Source of the DNA: Rotaria socialis
Lineage: Eukaryota; Rotifera; Eurotatoria; Philodinida; Philodinidae
Reading direction: 5' to 3'
Assembly: GCA_905331475.1 (NCBI GenBank)
Contig: CAJNYU010003635.1
Coordinates: 80,977 to 144,976 of the forward strand
Length of the DNA: 64,000 nt
The translations under genes were made by a program, and so were the position numbers. The number at the start of each line of letters is the position of its first letter. Position 1 is the stretch's first letter. This document shows, piece by piece, positions 13,421 through 23,393 of this stretch. The notes under the pieces are model-generated. The model ran no database searches. It was not told the origin of the DNA and worked only from the letters and a program-made list of their open reading frames with translations.

Positions 13421-14291
13421 ATGGATGACATACCCGACAACCAAGTAAACACAACGCATACATTAAACAAGGTTATTTCAGGAGATTGAACTAACTTTAT
13501 CAACTAATTTTTGATACTATTAGACTGTCTCAAATGTTGTCGCTGGTCGATTTAAAGATAAAACAGCAATTGTAACAGGAGCTGGATCGGGTATTGGTCG
13601 AGCTATTGTTCTACGACTTGTAGCTGAAGGTGCCTCCGTCTTTGCTATTGATATTAATGAAACCGGACTTCAAGAAACAGTAAATTTATCGTCGAATCCC
13701 GACGGCGTATCAATTGCTGTAGTATCCATTACAGATGAACAACAAGTTACCGAGAAAATCAATGAATATGTTGCTCGTCAAGGACATCTCGATGTTCTCA
13801 TTAATATGGCTGCTATTCTTCGATCATCTCTATCAATAGATACGACAGTTGAAGAATTCAAAGCTATTATCGATACTAATTTAATTGGTACATTTATTTT
13901 ATGTCGTGTTTGCCTTCCGCATTTGGTAGTCACCAAAGGCAATATTGTTAATGCAGCTTCAGTAGCAGGTCTACATGGCCATGCTTATATGGCAGCGTAT
14001 TCAGCAAGTAAAGGAGCGGTCATTGCACTGACAAAATCTCTTGCAAGAGAATTCAGTATTCAAGGAGTACGTGTCAACGCCGTAGCACCAGGTGGTACTC
14101 TTACACCATTGCTTACATCTCTTCAGTTGCCAGAAGGAATTAATCTGTCTTTACTAGACAATATACAACAGCCTGGCCAACGACTCGGTCTACCAGAAGA
14201 GATAGCTGCTGTGGTAGCTATGCTTGCCTCTCAAGATGGATCTTTTATTAATGGAGAAGTGATCCGTATCGATGGGGGTCTTCATACTTAA
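13421..14291 (+). CDS. Short-chain dehydrogenase/reductase (SDR, FabG-like)
   Basis: Two exons (13421-13444 and 13524-14291) give a 263-residue protein; the 79-bp intron is phase 0. After an eight-residue first exon (MDDIPDNQ) comes the Rossmann cofactor motif TGAGSGIG near residues 24-31, an acidic residue at the end of strand 2 (IDIN, favouring NAD), and the catalytic Ser-Tyr-Lys set in NAASVAG...YSASKGA. The usual structural NNAG motif reads NMAA here. The C-terminal IRIDGG is typical of classical SDRs. Members reduce or oxidise ketones and alcohols with NAD(P)H; the substrate is unknown. The overall look (one domain, FabG-like, no targeting signal) resembles bacterial SDRs, but this family is transferred and retained so widely that origin cannot be judged by eye. 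Confidence 0.85.
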
Positions 14292-14762
14292 CTGACTCTT
14301 TTTGTGTTCAAGAATTACAATGAATTAATCATTTAGTCTTCTTTTTCATATTAGTGATTGATCTTTTTCTTTAAATATTATTTTGTTCTATGACATAAAA
14401 TATATTGATTAGTATAGAGCAACGCAATATTAAGACTTAGATACGGTTATATTTCATCAAATCACGTTTGTCTAAAGTTTATTTGAATGAATTCATATAT
14501 TCTTTTTATTAAGCTCAAACTTCGTTTTAATACTCAAGTTATACTAATAGAGATCATTGCATACACCTTATTTTCTTTCATGCAATTCAGTTTGATCGAA
14601 AATTAAAATCGACGAATTAAAATAAGCACCATTTTTGTATCTGTTCACATATGAATCCTTGCTTTCGTTTTCTTTTAATGTGAAACAAAAAACAAGGGAC
14701 GATTGTAAAAAGAGACAAAAAAATTCAAGACAACACCAATAATGAAAAATGTATCCTATGAA

Positions 14763-15697
14763 TCAAACACTTGTTATGGGTTTGAATCGTTCTGCACGCT
14801 TAGCCTTTTGTTCCTAAAACAAAAATTTTTGTTAACTATAACTATCGTCAGAAAAAAAAACACCATTTTACTTACATCCGTTGCGTTTGCTTTAGCGACG
14901 GCTGAAATATCACCAAAACGTTCAGCTCGCTTTTTAATTGCATCAGTTAACACTGGGGTCGCTGGTGAAGATTGTGCATTGACTTTTTTCTTTGTTGACG
15001 TAGACTTGAAAAGAATATTTTTGGAAATGGATAATTAATATTTCAAACTTCTCTTACTGTCAATGGTGTAACAACACCGAAACGATTGATACGTTTTTGC
15101 TTTGTTTCGTCGTCTATTGGTACTGTCGGACTATTTACATTGAAACGTTCAGCTCGTTGACGCTTTTTATCTTGTGCATTTTCCTAAATTAGATATTGAG
15201 GACTTTGTTTTCTTTCTATTCAATGAACACTTACTGCTGAATCGACTACGACACCAAATCTTTCTAATCGTCGTTTTTTAGTCTGAGGGTCGATGGGCTC
15301 CTGAAAAAGAAAAGTAATCATCTGTATTGATTATCCATCGATTAAACTCATCCTTTACAGTCGTTGTACCAAAACGTAATGCACGTGAAAGTTTTTTTGC
15401 TGCAGGTGCTATTGTTCCAAAACGTTCAAGACGTTGTTGAAATCGCTAGAATAAAATAAAATAAAAATCCATATAAATGAATATTAAATCAACTACTTAC
15501 ATCGCCTGTTGCTAAATCTCCATTTTCAGTATCGACATTGACACTAATAAAAGTCAATAGAAAATTTCAAAACGAGATAATAAACAAAAGATTGAAACAT
15601 AATGATTATTTACTTACGCTAATGTTTCAGATTGTTCTATTGGTTTCTCTTCTAAATCTTCAATTATATCTGTTTCAACAACTGCAGTTGATGCCAT
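14763..15697 (-). CDS. SARNP/Tho1-like mRNA-export protein lacking the SAP domain
   Basis: Seven exons (15618-15697, 15501-15543, 15359-15445, 15235-15300, 15058-15183, 14876-15004, 14763-14813) join in frame to a 193-residue protein. Its main feature is a repeated basic motif of form K(R)xxRF(G/N): RLERFGTI, RALRFGTT, RRLERFGVV, QRAERFNV, KRINRFGVV, KRAERFGDI and KRAERFKP. In SARNP/CIP29/Tho1 such C-terminal repeats bind the DEAD-box helicase UAP56/DDX39B and RNA in nuclear mRNA export. The usual N-terminal SAP DNA-binding domain is not seen; instead the protein opens with an acidic stretch (TDIIEDLEEKPIEQ). Intron positions fall between repeats, so repeats and exons roughly correspond. A role in mRNP export is inferred from the repeats. 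Confidence 0.8.
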
Positions 15698-16836
15698 TTT
15701 ATGGAATACTTAACAAGAATATGATGCTCGTTAAACGAAATTATTAATCGTTAGAAAGAAAGGCATGAACGATAACGTCAATATACACCAATGAGAATAT
15801 TCTATTAAAGGAAATGATTTGCTTGTTCTTGACCAATCGATAACGAAACATTATATTGGAAGAAATTAATTAATTAAAAATTGCTAACTACTTATTGAAT
15901 ATAGAAAAATGAGTTGAAAATTGTTATAATAATTATTTTTTTAAATAGTTTTTAATTTTGATAAAATACCAAATCATTTTATTCAAATAAATAAAAACAT
16001 CCGTCCGGACTCTGATTCAGTCGTAGTCTGCAAAAGCAGCATGTATATTATTCAGTTGTAAATCTTGTCAAACAGAACATCAACACAGTCACCTCAGCCT
16101 CAAAGCTTCACTAAAGTTGATTGAAGAGTCCTTATTCTGTGAGTCTCTATCAGATCAACTGCTTCTTTTCTTTCTATTTATGGAAAAATCTAAATCAAGT
16201 CCGATAGTTTTATGCATCTTCAAAAGATCATGAATCATAATATCAATGTTCAGTTTTTTTCACCGTATACCTACGTTACGTAAAGCATCGCATTGTTCGA
16301 TGTAGAATAGAAATGGACAAGTATTGAAATATGTAGTAACGAATGGTTTGCCAACAAAAAAACTATCTGAGTCATAATTGTCTTTTCAATCTAACGAATT
16401 AATTGTTGTTAGTGTTATGCGAACTCTTCAATATTCAACGGTTAATAGTTGTTTTGAAATTCATACTATAATTATGGAAATGATCCAGTCTATGAAAAAA
16501 CACTCCTTCTCCTTCGAACAATCCGAGGCATTTAAATGGCTCAGAATAGGAGTTCTCGGAAATCTAACATCTTAAGAGACAAATATACTTGAAACATATC
16601 GATCCTTAAATTAACAGATGAATTTCGCGAATAGTTAAATCAGTTTTTCATTTTATTTTATTCTCACTAAATTTCCATTTGAGATCGTCAACGTACGGCA
16701 GAAAGTAAGAATATCTTTTTGTGAATTCATGATTTGTTTACTTCCAACCAATCGACATTAGAGAAATATTTTATGGGCAAAAATTGGATGGCTGACTGGT
16801 CTGATGTTCTTTTCAGTCTAGAGTAAACTAAAAACA
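15698..16836. other. Divergent intergenic region
   Basis: This lies between the SARNP-like gene (-) and the RPP14-like gene (+) and presumably contains both promoters. No gene is supported; a 65-codon frame at 16378-16575 has no recognisable features. A pyrimidine-rich acceptor (ttcttttcag) ends at 16815, 21 nt before the RPP14-like start. Confidence 0.5.
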
Positions 16837-17371
16837 ATGAAAAAACGACACAAATCTAAAGCAGCTCAATTGGCAGCAGAACGTGATATTGAACTTTACA
16901 TTCGTTTGTTAGTTTCATCAGTAGATTTACTTTAGTTTATTTTTAATACAATTATAGAGACATCGAAGATCAAATTGTTGTTGAAGAACATGTTCTGAGA
17001 AATGCAATCGGTCGAGCGATTAATATACTTTTCGGCGAGGTTTTTACCTTTTAAAAAGTTTGATTTAAATTAAAGATCTCAACTGTCTTTTTCTATAAGA
17101 TTGGTAGTCAATCGATTCACGTCGAACTTATTTCATTTCGATATGGCACAGGAACAATTAGGACGAAAACCAAGTAAATTCATTTCTAGAATTTTTATTT
17201 CTAATAAACAATAAACTAACTTTTAGAATGTTAAATCAAGTTCGTTGTGCTTTAACATTTTATGGTCTACATGATAAACGTGAATGTGCTTTTCGTATTG
17301 ATACAAAATCAGAAGAAAATGATAAAGATGATGATGAAGACGATCGCACACTTTCAATGTCGATGGACTGA
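16837..17371 (+). CDS. Ribonuclease P/MRP protein subunit, RPP14/POP5-like
   Basis: Four exons (16837-16907, 16958-17039, 17100-17173, 17227-17371) give 123 residues. A basic start (MKKRHKSKAAQ) is followed by the RPP14/POP5 fold: AIGRAINILFGEIG near residue 40, then VELISFRYGTGTIRTK and VRCALTFYGLHDKRECAFRI, which parallel 'LISAVKDLFGEV', 'ILTYEEKT' and 'WSSLTLLGSYKGKKCAFRV' of human RPP14. The tail is acidic (NDKDDDEDDR). The family forms part of nuclear RNase P/MRP, which processes the 5' ends of pre-tRNA. The stop lies only 26 nt before the splice acceptor of the next gene, so co-transcription is likely. Length matches RPP14 (about 124 residues). Confidence 0.8.
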
Positions 17372-17380
17372 TATTATTTT

Positions 17381-17397
17381 GTTACTTTTGCTTTTAG
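17381..17397 (+). promoter_or_regulatory. Candidate trans-splice acceptor between two genes
   Basis: The sequence gttacttttgcttttag ends in AG at 17397, 26 nt after the RPP14-like stop and 9 nt before the GDPGP1 start codon. No room exists for a separate promoter. The simplest reading is a spliced-leader acceptor that releases the downstream cistron from a polycistronic transcript. A cis-spliced fusion skipping the stop is the alternative. Confidence 0.6.
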
Positions 17398-17406
17398 ATA
17401 ATAGAA

Positions 17407-18851
17407 ATGTGGAAACATTTCAAATTTGATCCTCGTACAATTAATTTTTCTTATGATACAGATGACAAACTAAGTGATGTAAGATTTTTTTATTTATATC
17501 AAAGTTGAAAAAAGTATCATTCGTTTGTTAGTTCGATGTACTATTACATTCCGCATGGGATCGCGCTGTTGCCGAAGGTCAATTTAAATATAAAATTGAT
17601 CAAAATATTAAAAAACGAATACTTGACGGTGATCTTCATTATGTCATTGAAGTAAGTGTCTCTTTCTTTCGTAATAAAACTATATTTATATGATGGTATA
17701 CAGTTAAATCCTAGTCGATTTGACAAACGTCGATTACCGGATCCATTTGAACGTGTGGATACACCATTTGATAAAAACAGATTTAATTTTAATAAAATTA
17801 AAGACGAAGAAGTAAATACATTAAAAATGATCTGGTGTTTTCGTGATCAAGAATGATCTATGTATAGATACTGTTTTCTTTAGATGATGAACAACAAACT
17901 GATAAACATCTAGTAATAATTAATAATTCACCGGTTCGTCCATATCAAGTGTTACTTGTACCAAATCGTCAACTCGAACAGTCACAAGTAAAAAGCAAAG
18001 ACGTTAACAATACAAAGAAAAAATAATCCATTGATTTCACATGTGTAGATTTTAACAGTCGATTGTATTTTATTTGGACTTCGTGTTGTTGCTTCAAGTG
18101 CTTATCCATTTATGTATGTTGGCTTTAATTCACTTTGTGGTTATGCATCAGTCAATCATGTAAGCAAAATTTTCTTTATTAAAATTAACTAAAAACTTAA
18201 ATTTAGCTTCATCTCCATGGAATTTATATGCCGAATCGTTTATATATTCAAACTGTTGTAAGTTTTCGTTAAAATTTTATTTTGTTTTCGATAATGCTTG
18301 TAATTCCTATTTAGAAATGTTCACCATTTCATGTGAATTCTAATTGTTATCTTTTTGATCTATTCGATGTACAAGGATTTGCTTTTGAAATAAAACATGT
18401 CGACGAATTTGATAAAATTGCTCAGTAAGTATTTGATAAATTTTATATCAACATACAAAATTTACTATTGATTCAGGCGTATTAATACAGTAACAAATTA
18501 TCTTGTTTCATCCGATGTTGCTCATAATATGACGATCATGAAAGGAGATTCATTTTCGTCATCACAACCAGCTCTACGTGTTTTCGTTTGGTTACGTCAA
18601 TCGAATATAGGAGCGAAAACATTTCATCAATGGAATATTGGCTGTTTAGAATTGTCAGGTTATACATTTCTTCAATGTAAGTAAAAAAGCATTAGCCGCC
18701 TTTCGATTTAATAAATGATTTCGATTTAGATGAAGAGATATTTAATGATGCAAATGAAGCAAAATTTCGTGAATGTATTAATGGCGTAGCATTATCATCG
18801 GAAGTACAACAAAAAATCAGAGACGATGTGAAAAATTTATTAGACCAATAG
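17407..18851 (+). CDS. GDPGP1: GDP-D-glucose phosphorylase
   Basis: Nine exons (17407-17478, 17532-17651, 17704-17842, 17884-17987, 18049-18159, 18207-18257, 18315-18424, 18477-18676, 18730-18851) join in frame to 342 residues. It matches animal GDPGP1 along its length: LLHSAWDRAVAEGQFKY, PFDKNRFNFNKIKDEE, VIINNSPVRPYQVLLVP, MYVGFNSLCGYASVNHLHLH, a late VTNYLVSSDVAHN, and ALRVFVWLR. The HLHLHG segment is the histidine-triad-like active site that attacks the pyrophosphate. The enzyme cleaves GDP-glucose by phosphorolysis in the cytosol, probably removing a mis-made sugar nucleotide. Exon 3 read straight on ends in a TGA, so a donor at 17843 (C|GTGATC) or 17837 (T|GTTTTC) must be used; both are phase 1 and I cannot choose. 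Human GDPGP1 is 385 residues. Confidence 0.92.
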
Positions 18852-18968
18852 GAAAAAATTGAATTTTGCTTAGTTTAATTAGTAAAAAGAATCTTTATTT
18901 GTGATATTACAGATGATCTCGTGTGTGTGTGTGTATTGAAACAAAACGTAGATTATATTTAGCAACTA

Positions 18969-19040
18969 AATAAAATATCGATTTGTAAAATTAGCCTTTC
19001 AAATTGCAAATCAGATAATTGCTCAGCATTTTTATTACAG
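18969..19040 (+). promoter_or_regulatory. Intercistronic poly(A) signal and candidate trans-splice acceptor
   Basis: After the GDPGP1 stop (18851) an AATAAA near 18969 is followed about 70 nt later by the acceptor catttttattacag ending at 19040, two bases before the MRRF start. This signal-then-acceptor order is what operon junctions look like in trans-splicing animals. Confidence 0.45.
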
Positions 19041-19042
19041 AT

Positions 19043-19768
19043 ATGTCAATATCATTTCTTTTTCGTCGTGTGGCAATGTTGCAACAACCACACATTCATG
19101 CATTTTCTACTTCAGTTGTACTTTTTAAAGGTAAAAATACTGGTGGTGGTAAATTGAAAACGTCAAAACATATTTTATCCGATGCTGATTTATCTGCTTC
19201 ATCGAGTGATTGGTTATCATTAAAAGCACAATATGATAAATTACTGATTGAACTTCATGAACTTTATTCAAAACAAATTCAATTACGAACATCATCATTA
19301 GCATTCGAAGAACTATCCGTTATACTTCCACCTAATAATAAGGCACATCAATTGAAAGAATTAACGCAAATAATTCAAAAATCACCGCAAATGTTTATGA
19401 TCGATATGACACGACATGCTCAATATATACCAAATGTTCTCGAAGCAATTCATAAATCAGGTCTCAATGTTAATCCGCAACAAGATGGAACAACTCTTTA
19501 TCTACCAACACCGAAAGTAACACGTGAACATCGTGAAGAATTAGCTAAGAATGCTAAGAAATTAGCTGATCAAATTGTTGTTAAAATGCGAGAAGCCTAT
19601 TCAAAAGCACATCGAAATTTAAAAAAACAAGAAAAAAGTTTAAGTCACGATTTAATTGTTGATTTAGATGCTAATTTAAAACATCGTCTTGATGGTTACA
19701 TTGCACAAGTAGAAAAAATTCGTTCAGAAAAACAAAAAGACTTGTTAGATTCAACTTTTCATAAATAA
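19043..19768 (+). CDS. MRRF: Mitochondrial ribosome recycling factor
   Basis: One exon of 241 residues. The N-terminus is basic and hydrophobic (MSISFLFRRVAMLQQ) and suits a mitochondrial presequence; a basic linker (KGKNTGGGKLKTSKH) follows. From residue ~60 the ribosome recycling factor domain is clear: a long amphipathic helix, ELSVILPPNN, then LNVNPQQDGTTLYLPTPKVT and REHREELAKNAKKLADQ, the conserved 'P.vT.E.R..l.k.a' region, ending in helices with RNLKKQEKSLS and IAQVEKIRSEKQKDLL. The protein splits post-termination mitochondrial ribosomes together with EF-G2. I chose 19043 rather than an earlier in-frame Met at 19019 because a splice acceptor ends at 19040. An AATAAA overlaps the stop region. 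Confidence 0.93.
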   Translation: MSISFLFRRVAMLQQPHIHAFSTSVVLFKGKNTGGGKLKTSKHILSDADLSASSSDWLSLKAQYDKLLIELHELYSKQIQLRTSSLAFEELSVILPPNNKAHQLKELTQIIQKSPQMFMIDMTRHAQYIPNVLEAIHKSGLNVNPQQDGTTLYLPTPKVTREHREELAKNAKKLADQIVVKMREAYSKAHRNLKKQEKSLSHDLIVDLDANLKHRLDGYIAQVEKIRSEKQKDLLDSTFHK

Positions 19769-21325
19769 AGTTTCTCATAAAACATAGAAAATTTATAGCA
19801 TTATAAGACAAAAATAAACAATCGATATTACAAAAAGTGAAATAATACAAACTAATCACTTCCCTGTGTACATCAATCTACATTGAAATAGTTCCCTTTG
19901 TTTTTATAATAAAAGCAACAAAAAAAATGAATGTAACTATTGTTATGAACCATGACTCAATTTTGTCACTATCAAAAGAGGTTCTCTGATAAAAGTTAAT
20001 GTTGATCTCATGTAAGATTGACGACAGAGAATATGCACAGAAAACTCAAACAGCAGTTCATAGAAGTCTTCAATTTTGATTGACAGAATGATTCACTGGA
20101 ATCGCACTGTTTTTCCGAAACAAGAACGTACTATCGTATGGATTTGTCGAAATCAAAGCTTTCCTATCAATGATAATCATCCGGTATAGTAAGTCATTCT
20201 TTGTATGAAAAAATAATTGATTTCGAAAAACAACTTGATCTTAACATATTGTGGCCGGACTTAGCGTAGTCACTTGAAGCCCCATGTCAGTATGTAAAAA
20301 ACGAACTTGTTGCTAAAGAATGATTCAGGTCATCAAACTTTATTGGTTTTATTCTTGAGATACTGTCCATGTTCGATTGTTTGAAATTATCATGTGTAGT
20401 TTTTAGTGAAAGTCACATATCAAAATATGTTAACATTTAGTTAATATTATTAGAATATCCTTGGTAATCTTTTTTTTTTATACAGGTAACAGACAGTGCT
20501 AGTAGAATAGGAAGATCAAAATCGATTGAATTTTTAATAAAAATCTGTATACTGAACACATTGTACTATGCAATCATTGCCTATTATAGAAGAAGACAGA
20601 CTTAATAGTATCATTGGACACCATTTTTTCGCTTCTGTCTATCGCATTTGGAGACTTTTTAAGCCTATCTACACCTATATTTTCGATAACAAATATTCTC
20701 ATAGTCTATTCTTTTTCCGTTAGTATTTTTGATGCGCATAGCTTATCTTTTGTCGTGTTTAATGTCGCACGTTGCAAAGACGTAGAGATGATATTTCATG
20801 TCCTCAAATGTATTGTAAAAGATGCATTCATTACATCTTATAGTCCGATTTTTATTAAAAAAAACTTTATTGCATGTGATAGGATCAAAAATAGCTGCAT
20901 CTACTGGACTGTTTCGAGTAGAGTTTTTCATAATCTTGAAAATTTTCAGTTTTTTGCAGCAAGTGTTTAATCTATTGTTAAGAACCTGCTGAATTTATTG
21001 GCTCTTATCTTCTATTCTGGGACTCTTTGGATACATCCGTTCATAGAATAATTAATCTTTTCTTGGTATGTAAAGGTAGACACTGACACACATGCACAAG
21101 ACGAAGGATAAACCTTTTTCTTTATCCTCTTTTCTATTTGTCAAACATCAACGATGGGACAATAAATATTGTATGAAGTAAAAAATAACCCGTAATCCAT
21201 CGTTATAAATCAGTTGTTTCGGCTCTCAAGAAGTAATTCACTCTATTTTATCTTTATACGAACATAATTACCGATCATTGTATTTATTTGATTGATAGAG
21301 AACAACATACATTTCAGAAACTTCA
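19769..21325. other. Intergenic region, no gene recognised
   Basis: About 1.5 kb between MRRF and the UNC93-like gene, both on +. A 118-codon frame at 20614-20970 and overlapping frames on the other strand have no domain I recognise and biased AT-rich composition, so I do not call them. The last bases (catacatttcag, ending about 21317) form a good acceptor 8 nt before the UNC93-like start. Confidence 0.5.
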
Positions 21326-23217
21326 ATGTCTTCGATCATTTCTGATGTCGAACTTAAATCACATATTGATCGAACCGTAGTCGACAATGATATTTCGAAT
21401 GGAAGATTGGCTGCGAAAAAACTTCGTTCTCGTACCTATAAAAATTTAATAGTACTTTGTATAGCGTTTCTTCTTCAGTTTACTGCATTTGGTGCTATTG
21501 GTAATTTACAGAGTTCATTAAATACGGAAGCTAATGTTGGTGTTAATTCTTTATCAATCATTTATGCTTTTCTTATTTTTTCATCAATATTTTTACCACA
21601 CCCATTAATAGCTTTATTGGGTCTTAAGTGGACAATTGTCGTGTCGCAAGTTCCGTATGTATTAAAATGACATCGAATGAATATTAAATTATATTGCCTT
21701 TCTTTTAGTTATCTTTTATATGTCGCAGCTAATTATTACCCCAAGGCATATCTTATGTATCCAGGTATGACACACCTTAATCTCTGTTAGTATTTGCCAA
21801 TAATCCTTGTTTTTCTCTTGTTAAGCTGCTGCTCTCGTTGGGTTGGGAGCGGCACCATTGTGGACATCGAAATGTAGTTATTTAACTGATACAGGTACAA
21901 TTTATGCCGAAACAAAAGGTGTCCATAAAGATGTTGTTGTCAATCGATTTTTCGGCATTTTCTTTATGTTTTTTCAATCAAGTTTGTTTTAGTGTATTTA
22001 TTATTTAATATCAAGGATAATATCTGCTTCTTTATAGGTCAAATTTGGGGAAATTTAATATCATATCTCGTACTTAAACCAATCGAAAAAGAATATAATG
22101 ATACATTGTATGAAGTAGAAAAATATACTAAATGTGGAGCTGATTTTAGTGAAAAAGAATATAAAGGTGCAGAAGTTATTAATCAAATTGATCGAAAAAC
22201 AGTATTCATGAATCTTCTTCTTCTTGTTTTTTTGTTTTAATAAATATCTATTGTTTCGAATAGGTTGATATTCTATGTATCGTTTATATTTGTATATGTG
22301 CGTGTTCAATTTTAACCGTAGCTATATTTCTGAATCAACGCCGAAAATCAACGCGAGGTAAGCCAATTATTTTAACAAAATAAAAACATAGTATCACAAA
22401 ATCATGATTATTATTATATAGATAAAATCCCTGTTATGCTTCGTGATTCATTTAAATTACTCATCTCAACGATTAAACATATGCGAAATGTAAATCAATT
22501 ACTTCTTATACCATTAACAATTTGGTCCGGATTAGAACAATCATTTCTTGGAGCACAATTTACAAAAGTAGGTTAACATGTAGTTAACTATCGACAAAAT
22601 TCAATAGGAAAGATTAGTTCATAATGAGAGTCAGCGCAGTTTATCAATGAAGTCTTAACATTTTTACATCGCGTTTAGAAAAGATTCTATAGATTATTTG
22701 TTCTTTTTTTGTCTCATAGGGTTTTGTATCTTGTACATTGAATGCAAAATATGTTGGTCTTGTTTTGATTGCCTATGGTGTTTGTGATTCTATAGGAAGT
22801 TTTAGTTTTGGTCAACTGGTAAAATATGTGGGTCGTTGGCCATGTTTTGTTATTGCTGCACTCATAAATTATTCATTAATTATCACTATGTTTACATGGA
22901 AACCATCAGAAGATCAAATCGCTGTCCTTTTTGTTTTAGCTGGCTTATGGGGTTTAGCTGATGCAGTTTGGCAAACGCAAATTAATGCATTTTATGGTGT
23001 TTTATTTTCTAATAATGATGAAGCTGCTTTTTCAAATTATCGTCTATGGGAATCTATTGGTTTTGTTATATTTTATATTATAACACCATATATTCGTATA
23101 CGAATAGCATTGATTATTCTTCTAATATGTTTAACATTGGGTATGATTGGCTATGGTTTAACCGAATATTTGTGGAAATTTAAAAAAATCAAAAAAGTTC
23201 AAGTTGTACCATCATAA
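21326..23217 (+). CDS. UNC93-like multi-pass membrane protein
   Basis: Seven exons (21326-21654, 21709-21764, 21826-21981, 22038-22201, 22264-22357, 22422-22567, 22720-23217) give 480 residues with about ten to twelve hydrophobic segments. UNC93/MFS signatures are present: FTAFGAIGNLQSSLN near residue 55, VGLGAAPLWTSKCSYLTDT, IVNRFFGIFF-type VVNRFFGIFFMFFQSSQIWG, and LTIWSGLEQSFLGAQFTK. In animals UNC93 proteins regulate a two-pore K+ channel (C. elegans unc-93) or traffic Toll-like receptors (UNC93B1); UNC93A is less well understood. This one looks closer to the UNC93A/unc-93 type by its short cytoplasmic N-terminus. A basic tail (KFKKIKKVQVVPS) ends it. The transported substrate, if any, is unknown. 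Confidence 0.88.
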
Positions 23218-23393
23218 ATGAATGATTTAAAGCAAAACTTTTATTGAGATTTATTACATAAATATAAAATTTAACTTTCTTTACCAATGAAATCGTTGAG
23301 GTGCTTTATATTTTGTTGTCTACATATGCATAATAAAAGTAAAAAAAGATATGAGTATTAACTGTATACATATAAATAAATAAATTATTTATT

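Noticed and set aside
20614-20970. 118-codon open frame on the plus strand with an overlapping frame on the minus strand
   Set aside because: Hydrophobic, Ser/Phe/Ile-rich composition expected by chance in AT-rich DNA, no recognisable domain, no splice partner and no plausible promoter.
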